A model generated the notes under the pieces. That model was given only the letters and a program-made list of their open reading frames with translations, was not told where the DNA came from and did not search any database. From Cryptomeria japonica (lineage: Eukaryota > Streptophyta > Pinopsida > Cupressales > Cupressaceae), in NCBI RefSeq assembly GCF_030272615.1, contig NC_081412.1:670184852-670248851 (forward strand): a stretch of 64,000 nucleotides of DNA. The letters run 5' to 3'. Position numbers and translations under genes: made by a program. This document shows, in pieces, positions 11,184 through 21,074 of the stretch (within the stretch, counting starts at the first letter, position 1; the number at the start of each line of letters is the position of its first letter).

Positions 11184-11753
11184 TTAAAAAGTCTCCTTAG
11201 GCAGAGGTTTAGTAAAAATATCTACAATTTGTTCTTTAGTATTCACATAAGCCAGTTTTACTTCTTTCGCTTCAACATTCTCTCTCAAAAAATTAAATTT
11301 GATAGAAACATGTTTGGTTTTAGAATGTAGTACCAGATTCTTAGATATATCAATTTCTGTAGTGTTTTCACAATAGATGATTGTAGGTTCCTTGCATATT
11401 ACCTTTATATCCTTCAACATTTGTTTAAGCCATATTACCTGTGTACAGTTAGTTGCTGCTACAACATATTCTGATTCAGTTATTGATAAAGATGTACAAC
11501 TTTGTTTCTTACTCAATCAAGAGATTAATCTGTTTCCAAGAAAAAATGCTCCTCCGGTGGTGCTTTTTCTATCATCTACATCTCCTACCCAATTAGCATT
11601 TGTATATGCACATAAATCAAAGTTTTCATCTCTAGGATACCATAAGCCAAGATTTTTAGTACCTTGTAAGTACCAGAAAATCCTTTTTACTTTTGATTCA
11701 TGATTTACTCTAGGATTACTTTGAAATCTAGAAACAATACATACTGCATTCAT
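11184..11753 (-). pseudogene. pol: Copia-2 RNase H, broken
   Basis: Two adjoining blocks (11517-11753 and 11184-11516) carry the copia RNase H domain. The first includes VKRIFWYLQGT, GLWYPRD, YTNANWVGD (the family's catalytic Asp after YxD reads Asn here) and a DRKSTTGGAFFLG block. The second includes SLSITESEYV with the catalytic Glu, WLKQMLKDI, YCENTTEI, HSKTKHVSIKFNFLREN and the terminal FTKPLPKETF. A stop separates the blocks. The domain would degrade the RNA strand of the RNA-DNA hybrid during reverse transcription. Confidence 0.88.
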
Positions 11754-11768
11754 AATATCATGTCTTGT

Positions 11769-12473
11769 TTATGTCAAATACAATAGACCTCCTATCATAG
11801 ATTTATATCTTGTCAGATTAATAAGTTCTGATTCATCCTTCAAAGATAATTTATCAGTTGTAGTCATAGGTGTGCTTACCGGTTTAGAGTTTTCCATACC
11901 AAATTTCTTTAACAACTTTTTCAAGTACTTAGATTGACTCAAGAATATACCATTATCAATCTGTGAAATCTGCAATCCTAAAAAGAATTTTACTTCTCCC
12001 ATCATAGACATTTCAAATTCTTGTTGCATCTTTTCAGAAAAGTCTTTACATAATCCATCTTCTCCTCCAAAGATTATATCATCAACAAAAACTTCTATAA
12101 CTAATATATCATCCTTTGTTATTCTATAATATAAATTACTATTAGCATTACCTTTAGAAAAACCAATCTTCAAAAGATATTTATCCAATCTAGCATACCA
12201 AGCTCTTGGAGCTTGCTTTAGTCCATACAAAGCTTTCCTTAACCTGCAAACCATATCTTCATTATCTGTCAAAGAAAATCCATCAGGTTGCTCAATATAA
12301 ACTTCTTCTTCAAGAATTTCATTCACAAATGCACATTTAATATCCATCTGATATACTTTATAGTTCTTGTGTGCTGCAAAAGCCAAAAATAATCTTATAG
12401 CCTTAATTCTAGCTATCGGTGCAAAGGTTTCATTGTAATCAACTCCTTCTTTCTGTGAATATCCCTTACACAC
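11769..12473 (-). pseudogene. pol: Copia-2 reverse transcriptase core
   Basis: A 234-codon open frame holds most of the RT domain: KGYSQKEGVDYNETFAPIAR near residue 3, VYQMDIKCAFVNEILEEEVY near 40 (with the first catalytic Asp), [18 protein letters not shown] near 84, and VFVDDIIFGGED near 130, which is the catalytic YxDD box of copia. SKYLKKLLKKFGM and the P-x-STPM block follow. The core looks undamaged, but the frame is interrupted on both sides by stops and no complete Pol could be made. Confidence 0.92.
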
Positions 12474-12482
12474 TAGCCTTTT

Positions 12483-12770
12483 TTAATTTCTGATTACCTT
12501 ACCATCTTCATTAAGTTTGTTTCTAAATACCCATTTTGTTCCAATTACATTTTTGTCTTTAGGTCGGGGAACTAATGTCCATGTACCATTTTTCTCTATT
12601 TGTTCTAATTCTTCTTCCATAGCTTTAATCCAATGTTTATCTTCACATGCCTCATTAATTGATGATGGTTCAATTTGAGAAATATGACATACCTCCTCAT
12701 TTGCCAATTTACCTCTTGTCATAACTCCTTTGAATTTATTACCAATTATATGATCTTCAGAATGATTCAA
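12483..12770 (-). pseudogene. pol: Copia-2 integrase-RT linker and RT N-terminus
   Basis: This 95-codon block reads HWIKAMEEELEQIEKNGTW and VIGTKWVFRNKLNEDGK, the start of the copia RT domain. It precedes the RT core and is separated from it by a stop at about 12480. The stretch 12771-12952 between this and the integrase block is the poorly conserved integrase C-terminal region and holds no recognisable motif. Confidence 0.85.
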
Positions 12771-12952
12771 TCTTACATACCGGGGTGTCTTCTTTTGTTG
12801 TTCCTCAATGATTGTTGAATTTTCAGATGATGTCAGTATACCTGTATCTTCATTCTATACCGATGGATTCACTGTAGGTTCATTTACCAGAATTTCTGAT
12901 GCCGGTTCAGAGTCTATATACCTTGAAATTCTTCTAAACTGTTCATCAATTT

Positions 12953-13906
12953 TCACATTTGTACTCTCAACAATTTTCTGCAATCTTTTGTTGAAACATC
13001 TATATGCCTTACTCTTAGATGAATAGCCAAGAAATATCCCTTCATCACTTCTAGGATAAAATTTACTAATGTACTCATCTCTTCTAATATAGCATTTACT
13101 TCCAAATATTTTGAAATACTTAAGAGTGGGAGTAATACCAAACCATAGTTCATGATGGTCTTACCGGTTTCTCCTTTGATGTGAACTTTGTTTAATGTGT
13201 AGACCACTGTACTTACTGCCTCTCTCCAATACACATGTGGTAGATTTGCTTCATATAACATACTTCTAGCTGCCTCTAAGATAGTTTTGTTTTTCCTTTC
13301 TACAACTCCATTTTGCTGTGGTGTCTGGGGTGCTAATAGTTGTCTTTTGATTCCATTTACTTCACAGAATGTATTAAATTATTTAGATGTGAATTCACTT
13401 GCTTGATCTGATCTTAGACATTTGATTTTCTTGTTGGTTTCATTTTCTACCATTGCCTTGAATAATTTGAACTTCACAAATTCTTCTGATTTCTCTTTGA
13501 GAAAAGTAACCCAACACATTCTAGAATAGTCATAAATGATTAGCATGAAATATCTATCACCTTGTAGGCTTTTAGTTCTAGCAGGACCACATAGGTCAGT
13601 ATGAATTAAATCAAGAGCATTATTGGATTTTTCTAGAATACTTTTAAAAGATGCTCTAACTTGTTTTCCAAATTGACATTCCTTACATACCGGATTGTGT
13701 GGTTTAACAATCTTAGGTAAATCTCTAACTGCTTTAGTTGTACTGATTTTTATAATGCAATCAAAATTTACAAGACAAAGTCTCTTATGCCATAGCCAAC
13801 TTTCATCAATGTATGCAATTAAGCATGTCTTTTCATTACTATTCAAATGAAAGATATTACCTCTAGTCTGATTACTGGTTGCAATTTCCAAGCTGGTTCT
13901 ATTCAT
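12953..13906 (-). pseudogene. pol: Copia-2 integrase, broken
   Basis: Block 13379-13906 has the GAG-pre-integrase end (LWHKRLCLVNFD, where the second zinc His reads Leu), CKECQFGK, DLIHTDLCGPA with the first catalytic Asp, and LRSDQASEF with the second. Block 12953-13261 carries PHVYWREAVSTVVYTLNK, after which the frame slips and the family sequence is lost. The region between the blocks holds the catalytic Glu area in other frames. Loss of the zinc His plus the frame breaks make it non-functional. Confidence 0.85.
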
Positions 13907-13957
13907 GATTTTGCATTTTCCATTCTTGAACTATAACTGAAATCCTTTTTCAACTAG

Positions 13958-15286
13958 TTATCCAACACTCAGTAGATTATGCTTCAAACCTTCAACATAG
14001 TAAACATTGTTAGTATTATGCTTACCATCAAAAGATATTGTACCTTTACCTTTGATTGAATAAGCTTTATTCTCTCCAAATCTTACTAGACCTCCATTAT
14101 ATTCCCAAAAGGATAAGAATTTACTCTTATCTCTAGTCATGTGATGTGAACATCCTAAATGTATTATCCATTCATCCTTAACTTCCACTTTAGCTGCTAG
14201 AGCCTGTTCTGTCAGTTGAGCAGTAGGTGTTGGTTTATCTTCTGTTAAAGCAACAAAGAACCATCCATTTTCTACCAGATCCTCATCAGACTCATCAGTC
14301 ACTCCTTCATCAGCAAGATAACAAGATTTATCTTTATTCTTCTTAAATCTATATCTTTGATATTCACGGTTAGGCTTATATGTTCTTCTTTCTTCTTCTC
14401 TTAATCTTGCATGTCTTTCAGAACATCTTGAAGCCATATGATCAATCTTATTATAGTTAAAACATTTAAAGGGTGCTTTACCTTCATACTTACTTCCAAT
14501 TGGACCTTTAGGCATTTTCCTTGCAAATAGTGCTTCAAGTTCTTCAAGCTCTTCATTTTCTCTCCTACTTTCTTCAAGTTCTCTTGCATAAAAGGCTTTC
14601 CAATCAGATTTGTCAAATAATGGTGCAGATGAAGTTGATGCCTTAAAAGATAGATCTATCTTTATAGTAGCAACAGGACCAAATTCCTCAATTTCAAAAG
14701 CTAAAAGTTTTCCAATCAATGTATCCCTAGTTATTGATGCATTAGGCATTGTTCTCAGTTCATTTATAGCAGTAACTTTCATTTTGTATGCCGGTGGCAA
14801 TCCTCTTAAAACATTTGAAACAATTTCACTCTCACTTAAGGTTCCTCCACAACACTTAATACCCAAAACAATTTCATTAACTCTTTCCATAAAAGCAGTA
14901 ATCCTTTCATCTTCTTCCATTTTTAGATTTTCATACCTCACCCAGAAGCTTTCAAGTTTTGCAATTTTGACTATGGAATCTCCTTCATATAGTGTTTCCA
15001 AATGGTTCCAAATAGCTTTAGTAGTAGACTTATTTGATAATCCCATAATTTGTTGATTTGATAACGTGCTCAAAAGTGCTTCTCTTGCCTTGCAATCATT
15101 TTCTTCATCTTTAGCCAAGGTAGCTGAAGCAGGTTGACCTTGAACAATAGCAGTATAGCCATTTAATGTAACATCCCAAATATCTATCCCAATACAATTT
15201 AGATGTGTTTCCATCCCGATCTTCCATATTCCATAGTTGTTTCCATCAAGCTTAGGACTGTCCTTCCTGAAATAGTTAGTAGTCAT
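13958..15286 (-). pseudogene. gag: Copia-2 gag-protease, long frame with lost active sites
   Basis: The 442-codon frame starts MTTNYFRKDSPKLDGNNYGIWK, a copia Gag start, 44 bases from the PBS. Gag occupies residues 1 to about 265. A CCHC knuckle near residue 275 reads CFNYNKIDHMASRC, so its second Cys is Tyr and the usual Gly is Asp. The protease begins near 375 as WIIHLGCSHHMTRD, in which the catalytic Asp-Ser of the DSG box has become His-Leu. The frame therefore stays open although both the nucleocapsid and the protease are dead. It ends in LKHNLLSVG near the GAG-pre-integrase. Confidence 0.9.
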
Positions 15287-15329
15287 TTGATCTCCTCAAG
15301 CTGTTAAACTTCTACAAAAGAGGACTAGG

Positions 15330-15340
15330 ATCTGATACCA
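15330..15340 (-). other. Copia-2 primer-binding site (initiator tRNA-Met)
   Basis: The minus strand reads TGGTATCAGAT, matching the complement of the initiator tRNA-Met 3' end except at the last base. Two bases separate it from the LTR start at 15343. Confidence 0.85.
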
Positions 15341-16960
15341 ATTGTTAGGTCCCAGAGACAACTAAGAGGGGGGGGGGGGCGGTGAATCAGTTGTCCAACA
15401 AAACTTAAACAAAAAATAACTTAACCAAACATAATGCTTAATACTAGTAAACCAAACTTTATGCCGGTAGACAGTTTATCAGTTAATTGCAGTAACAGTA
15501 AAGAATAATGCATGAAACAGAAAGAAAATGTGAGGCCTCACCTCGACTCAGTTTGACATTCAGTGGATTTTATATTTTAGACTATTATGGATACTTTGTT
15601 TTGATGCATTTTGAGACTTAGAACTTATATGATTTCAGGATAGTGGATAACATTGCTATGATTTGATGATTTACTTACATGCTTTATGGGATAGAACACG
15701 ACATGATTATTAGATAGGATGATATTGCAATGATAGATGTCGTTATTGAATTTGCAGGACTTTACTCTGAATATAGAACTATGATGTATGTTTTGTTATG
15801 TGAATTGGGATGAAATTGCTTATGTGAATTTGCTTGATAAAAGATGTATTCAATCTGTGCAGATGAAAATTGTATGCAAGTGATGACGTGCATTGTTATA
15901 TTATTGAATTATATTATATTTGGATATTTGGAAGTACTAATGTGTAAATCGAGATGCGCAGGAAATTTACCATGTGACCATGGAAAATTACGGAGAATCA
16001 AACCTAGACTTATGTATGTTCGTAAAGCCAGGGTTTGTCTATTTGGAGAGACAACAGCCCGTTTGTGTTGTATTTTATTCGTATCAGTATATGTTGCATG
16101 TGTGTTATGTGTTATTTAAATTTATTGTGTAAAAACCTCAAGAGACAATTTCATGTTTATTTTTTTAAAAGTATTTTATTAGTGTCACTTGACACGTGTG
16201 GATTCAAATTTAAATATTTTATTTTGTCTCTTGATGGGAAAGTGTTAATTATAATTAATTTTAAATAAAATAATGTGTTGTCAAAAAGATATTTTGAGAA
16301 TATGATATTGGAGTGGTCAACTTATGTTTGACCCGAAAATAAACTTCAGGGGGGTTTAAAATGGGTTAAATGAACACCTAGGGGTAGTTTATTAGGGTTT
16401 CCTGAAGCCCATAAGGTATAGCTAGGGGTTAGGGGTAATTTTAGGCAAGTTTCTACTCTTTAATGATCTTTTTAACGCTTTAAAAATTGGTTTTTTTGAG
16501 TTGAGCGAAAATTGAAAATGGAAGTGAAATCAAATCAAGATTTTCCCTCCTGGAAGGAAAAGTCTTTTTTGCATTTTTGCTTTCTTCCTTCTTTTTGTTG
16601 ATTTTTTTTAGAATCCTGTGAGAACTCAGAGAGTGAGCTTCTTAAGGAAGATTTTTGGGAATAATTGGTTAATCACCCACTCTCCATTTTTGGAGACAGA
16701 AGAAAATTTGGAAGAAAAAAAAAATAATGTTATGGGATAAAGAAATTGATTAAGGAAAATAAAGAATTGTGGATTGGGCAGCTCTTCTTCAGATATCATT
16801 ATAACCTTTGGGCAGATTAAGGTTGGTTTCAACTTTTACTTTTAATGTCTTTTTCTTGTTTATTTTTGAAAGTTGTTGAATAAGAAAATCTGTATTCTTG
16901 AAAATGGATGTTTGAAAAGTTTTTGGTTTTGTTTTATGAATGAATGTGTTTTGGGAGTTT

Positions 16961-17000
16961 CTCAAGATCTCTTTCTCTTGGGAGAGAAGAGGATCTTGAG
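16961..17000. repeat. Hairpin in Gypsy-A LTR
   Basis: CTCAAGATC at 16961-16969 is the exact complement of GATCTTGAG at 16992-17000, and the pyrimidine-rich and purine-rich stretches between them largely pair around a short loop. The same structure occurs in the 3' LTR near 25706-25744 with one change in the left arm. Its role is unknown. Confidence 0.6.
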
Positions 17001-18216
17001 GGTGGTAGCAGTGACAGCCCTCGAGTGAGAGACTCTCTTTTGAGAGTGATCACAAGGGATCTTTGTGTGACCCTTGCTGCATGGCCTGTTTGTGCAATGG
17101 GGGTCATAACGAGGGTTATAAGGCTAGAATGCCTTTGGGGGGCATAAGGATTAAGGGGTTGAGATTCTTGATATTTTATTTGTGCCATGAGGTGGCTTCT
17201 TGTTTATTACATACTTGTAGATTTTCCTCAAGGTATTTGGTCCACTACCACCCTTTGAAAATGTTCACCACCAGAGTGTGGTGTTGTGAAAGCCAGGTTG
17301 GGAATGTGTCTGGATTATTTGTATGCTTTGTGCTTCTATGTGTTTGCCTGTTTGTTACCCGTCTAGGAATTGGTTCTCCGAGCTCGAGGGTGGCTACCAG
17401 TTAGCCTAGGCTGGGAGGTGAGCACTCCGTGGTCATTTTTGTGTTTTCCATTATGCAGGAAAAATGCAGAAGAAAGTGAATAGGAGCCATGCAAGAGATA
17501 TAGAAGATTGTTATTGAAGATACTTGAAATTCAGTTGCAGATGTTTGTTTACTAAGTTGTTATAGAAATATGCCTCAATCATAGAAAAGAAGAAGCAAGT
17601 TGTAATTTTGTGGAAGTAGACTTGAAGTCTTAATGTTTGACTATTCAGAGAAAGAATCCTCTGAAACTATAGAATATCTTTGAGATGTAAAAAAAAACTT
17701 GTTATTTCTACTTCTAGTATATTAAAAAAAAAAGAGAAGTTATTAGTGATGCATGCAAAGCTTCTTGTTTTATGAAAGAAATAAAAAGTCTGTTTTCATT
17801 TAGATTTTTACCTGTATTTTTAATTGAGTCAAAATAGAAGTTATTTAAGCTGAAAGCTTTTAAGTATTTTAGATGGAAAGAAAAGTTGTTTTATGTGAAT
17901 ATTTTATTTTAAAAAAAAATAGTAAAGGATTTCTTATTACCAAAAAAAAAATAACGTATAATGTATCTTTGTGAAATACTTTAAATTGCAATTTTGTTAA
18001 CATGGATTTAGAAGCTTATTTTATAGATGAATTTAAAGTTATATATATATATATATATATATTTTTGATTTAACTTAATGTTATCTTTTCCTTTATTATA
18101 TTTGCTTAAAATTTTACATGTAAAAAAAAAATTCTCTTTTAAAATATATATAAATTTTATTTGGAATTTAGAATTATCTTTTTATCTATGCTTATTAATT
18201 TATGTAAATACCACAT

Positions 18217-18268
<52 letters not shown>

Positions 18269-18272
18269 ATAT
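18217..18272. repeat. TA-rich microsatellite in Gypsy-A 5' LTR
   Basis: An interrupted (AT)n tract lies just before the GC-rich palindrome array. A further perfect TA run lies at 18039-18062. Length differences in these runs explain most of the length difference between the two LTRs. Confidence 0.9.
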
Positions 18273-18340
18273 TATTATATGTAATAGTTTTAAAAAAAAA
18301 AATTTTAAAAAAAATATATAAGTTGGGGTCCCCGCGTGCT

Positions 18341-18541
18341 CCACTGTGTGTACGCACAGTGGACGACCGCGCGGCGCCCACTCTGTGCACACACAGTGGA
18401 GCCACTTGCGGCTCCCACTGTGTGGGCACACAGTGGACGACCACGGCCGCCACTGTGTGGCCACACAGTGGTGCCACCAGCGGCGCCCACTGTGTGGGCA
18501 CATAGTGGTGCCGCGGCGCCCACTGTGCGCCCACACAGTGG
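18341..18541. repeat. Array of six 22-bp GC-rich palindromes (5' LTR)
   Basis: Six near-perfect inverted repeats start at 18341, 18378, 18415, 18450, 18487 and 18520, a period of 33-37 bp. Each is 22 bp with arms CCACTGTGTG / CACACAGTGG around a two-base centre. Spacers of 11-15 bp are GC-rich (gcggcgcc, cgaccgcg). The array lies in otherwise strongly AT-rich DNA. Each unit could form a hairpin in RNA or a small cruciform in DNA; the palindromic form would also suit a dimeric DNA-binding protein. The overlapping ORFs seen on both strands here follow from the repeat and are not genes. Confidence 0.93.
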
Positions 18542-19363
18542 CGCGTGCGCGGCCCAATATGTATTCCAACCTCCGCGACCTGCAAGTAAATTTGGACATC
18601 GCCGCCCGTAGGGTCTTCGGCCCAGCTTGAATCTTCATCTGTTAAAAAAAAAGAGGGTTAAACCCTAGCCCGAAAGGGGCTAGGGAAGTTTAGTTTTAAA
18701 AATAAAAAAAATAGATATGTTTTTTTGGGTTTAGGTAATGGTTAAATAAGAAATTAGAACCCTAATTAGGGTTGAGGAAATTAAGAGATAATATTTAGAA
18801 AGTTGCAATGGATTTTGGAGGTTAGGATTAAAATAATGGTATATTAGTAGAATATATATATATATAAATATATATGTTTCCATATATATACATATGGGAA
18901 TATATATATGTATATATATGTATGTTTTTTTTGAGTTTTTATTGATTTAAGAAATTAAATTATTGATATACAAATATATGCATAATCAATATGTATATAT
19001 GTACATTTCATATGTACACAATATTGATTTGGGGAAAAATTATAAAGAAGAAATTAATTAAGATTTGCTAAGACTATATAGTCATAGTGGGGGATAAATT
19101 AAAATATCTCTCCTAATACTTTTAGTTTGATAAATTTAATAAAGCTATTAACTAAATATCTTTTGGAAATAGAATCTAAACTAGTAGGCTTTTCCGCAAT
19201 TAAAATATAACATTTCAACGAAGCTTAGTTCGTTCGAAATTAGTCAGAATTTAATAATGAAATTTTCTTTAACGCTTGTCGCAAGAGTGTGTTGTTAATT
19301 AGACTAGTATCTTTTAAAAAAAAAATTGTTCCGTTTTTGCCCTAAATTTTGGGCATGACATTT

Positions 19364-19375
19364 TGGTATCAGAGC
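19364..19375 (+). other. Gypsy-A primer-binding site (initiator tRNA-Met)
   Basis: TGGTATCAGAGC begins three bases after the LTR end and continues aaggtt, matching the initiator tRNA-Met 3' end over about 17 of 18 bases. It is the primer site for minus-strand cDNA synthesis. Confidence 0.95.
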
Positions 19376-19515
19376 AAGGTTTCCACACTAGGAGCCTTAC
19401 TCACTTACGTTTCACCTTAGAATATTTTAAATTATTTTGTTAATGGAATTCTGAATTTAAATAAATTTAATTCTAAAAGAAATAAATTAATTGTTTTGTC
19501 TTATTTTCTCTTAGG

Positions 19516-19965
19516 ATGCCGCCGTTGACGCGACAAGCTCGCAAGCGCGGACGGGATCCTAGACGTGAGCGCCTCGCTCGCAATGAGGAAGAGAGGGAGG
19601 CATCGGTTCCAGAGGAGAACCCAGGAGCACCTCCCGAACAGCCAAATGAACCTAACCGTGACCTTCTAGCAGCCATTCAGAATCTTATTGGCATTGTTCA
19701 GGAAAGGATTCCAGCAGAGAACCCTCCGGTTAGGAGTCATGACTCTAGGAGTCATAGATCTGTTGATAGAGAACGAAGTAGGAGCCCAGCTCCGATTCCT
19801 GTAGAGAGCCAGGTGGTAATGAGCCAGAGTCAGTGCATATGCCAGGACCACCTCCTGCGGTGGAACCAGTCTATTTTGAGAGAGGTCGTCGAGATCCAGG
19901 GGATCTCATCAGAGAGGTCATGCGCCTCCAACTACCATCCTTCGGAGGTTCTACAGATGGAGTAG
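19516..19965 (+). pseudogene. gag: Gypsy-A gag, N-terminal part (frameshifted)
   Basis: The first ATG after the PBS opens MPPLTRQARKRGRDPRRERL, an Arg-rich Gag start of plant gypsy type. Roughly the first 98 residues are in the natural frame and include an RSHRSVDRERSRSP stretch. After about 19806-19815 the natural frame switches to the one used by everything downstream, so the last 50 codons of this ORF are out of frame. Since the rest of gag and all of pol share one frame, a one-base indel is more likely than a programmed shift. Confidence 0.85.
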
Positions 19966-20828
19966 AGGCCGAGGCATGGCTTCTGAGTCTTGAGAGGTGC
20001 CTTGCGTTGCGTTCTTATGAGAGCAACTTGAAAGCACGTGTTGCAGTTCATCTTCTGAGAGGGACAGCCTCCACCTGGTGGAGACAGGAAGAGTACAAAT
20101 GTGGATTAGTACCTGATACACTCACTTGGGAAATATTCACCGAGAGGTTCCGTGAGAGGTACCTATCAGAGCACTTCAGGCAGCGTCATATAGACGAATT
20201 TCATGATCTCCAACAAAAAGGCTTGTCAGTAACCCAGTATGAGAGTAAATTCTTTGAGTTGTTGCCATATGTAGATTATCTAAAGGATGAGAAACTTCTT
20301 GTAAACCGCTTCATCAGGGGATTGAACGCCGAGATAGCCGGGCCTGTTAGGATGTCCGCTCCAGAGAGCCTTCGGGTTGTTGTAGAGAAGGCACTGATTG
20401 CCGAGGAAATTCAGGTTAGACCACAGGACAATAGGGATCGGTATCAGAACCGAAGTCCCACACCTCAGACTTATGGATTCCAGAAACCACATTGGAAGGG
20501 GAACAACCGAAATTCTCAGGGGTTCTCCAAACCCCCTCCTCCACAACAGACACCACAGAACCAGAGGCAGAAGCCTCCATAGTATCAGTAGGGCTCCAAG
20601 CCCAAGCAGTGGCAGACTCAGGGACAGAAACGTGATCAGAGAGCACAGGGGCAGTACACATAGCCGGCGGGGACTCAGCAGTCCTCCAGGGGTGGGTACA
20701 ATGGATCCAGTAGGACAGGAGGTCAGGGTTTTTCTAGGCCTCAGGGTGCCCAGTTCCAGGCACGGGGTGCTTGCTTTACTTGTGGAGCCATGGGGCACTT
20801 GGCGAGGGATTGCCCTCAGGGACAGGTA
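19833..20828 (+). pseudogene. gag: Gypsy-A gag core and CCHC knuckle with in-frame TAGs
   Basis: The retrotransposon Gag domain runs from about 19900 to 20410: VEAEAWLLSLERCL, RGTASTWWRQE, FTERFRERYLSEHFRQRH, LSVTQYESKFFELLPYV and RFIRGLNAEI. A Gln-rich low-complexity linker follows, and then the zinc knuckle CFTCGAMGHLARDC near 20773, a standard CX2CX4HX4C. In-frame TAG codons stand at 20580, 20589 and 20661, all in the Gln-rich linker where neighbouring codons are mostly CAG. The open frame listed from 19833 begins at a GTG and has no independent start; it is simply the continuation of gag. Confidence 0.9.
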
Positions 20829-21059
20829 GCAGGGAGTCAGCGGATGGCCGCTTCAGAGCTGACAGTTGGTGATATGGGTAGGTCCCATAGAGTATTCGCA
20901 GTGGTTGACAACCGCCAGGCCGATCATCAGGCCACGGTTATCGAATCTTCAGGTATAATCAAAGGTAACAATGTATCTATTTTGTTTGATTCAGGAGCTA
21001 CTGACTCCTTTATATCTCCATTGGTTGTGGACCGTTGTGGGCTAGTGGCAACTAGGTAG
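20829..21059 (+). pseudogene. pol: Gypsy-A protease, N-terminal part
   Basis: After the knuckle comes ASELTVGDMGRSHRVFAVVD, then a strand-loop ending in ILFDSGATDSFIS, the DSGAT active site of retropepsin-like proteases in Ty3/gypsy elements. The frame is closed by TAG at 21057-21059, where the family has Gln. The remaining protease residues ([11 protein letters not shown] near 21205) lie after the stop in the same frame. The enzyme would cut the Gag-Pol polyprotein. Confidence 0.88.
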
Positions 21060-21074
21060 GGTGTCAGTTGGGAA

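Larger units (their letters stand above)
15529..19360 (+). repeat. Gypsy-A 5' LTR (3832 bp)
   Basis: The LTR has TG…CA ends, with its end fixed by the PBS three bases downstream. It contains a hairpin at 16961-17000, a GC-rich palindrome array at 18341-18541 embedded between TA microsatellites, and long AT-rich stretches. It should hold the promoter, but with many TATA-like strings I cannot name one. An LTR of nearly 4 kb is at the long end for plant elements. ORFs at 15844-16119, 17063-17404 and 18157-18638 are repeated in the 3' LTR and are not known proteins. Confidence 0.95.

Noticed and set aside
18341..18541. CRISPR-like look: palindromic repeats with 11-15 bp spacers at regular spacing
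   Set aside because: Plant LTR context, spacers too short and similar to each other, no cas genes; the array is duplicated in the other LTR.
18157..18638. Overlapping ORFs on both strands with repeated HTQW/HSG-type peptides (also 27058-27450, 6413-6830)
   Set aside because: They arise because the palindromic array is free of stops on both strands; all frames give the same repeated words. No start context or family.
19806..19965. Possible programmed frameshift in Gypsy-A
   Set aside because: The shift is inside gag, before its core domain; the rest of gag and all of pol are in one frame. A random indel is simpler.
20580..21059. TAG codons as regulated read-through between gag and pol
   Set aside because: Five TAGs, three of them within one Gln-rich linker and one inside integrase, do not fit a single gag-pol read-through site.
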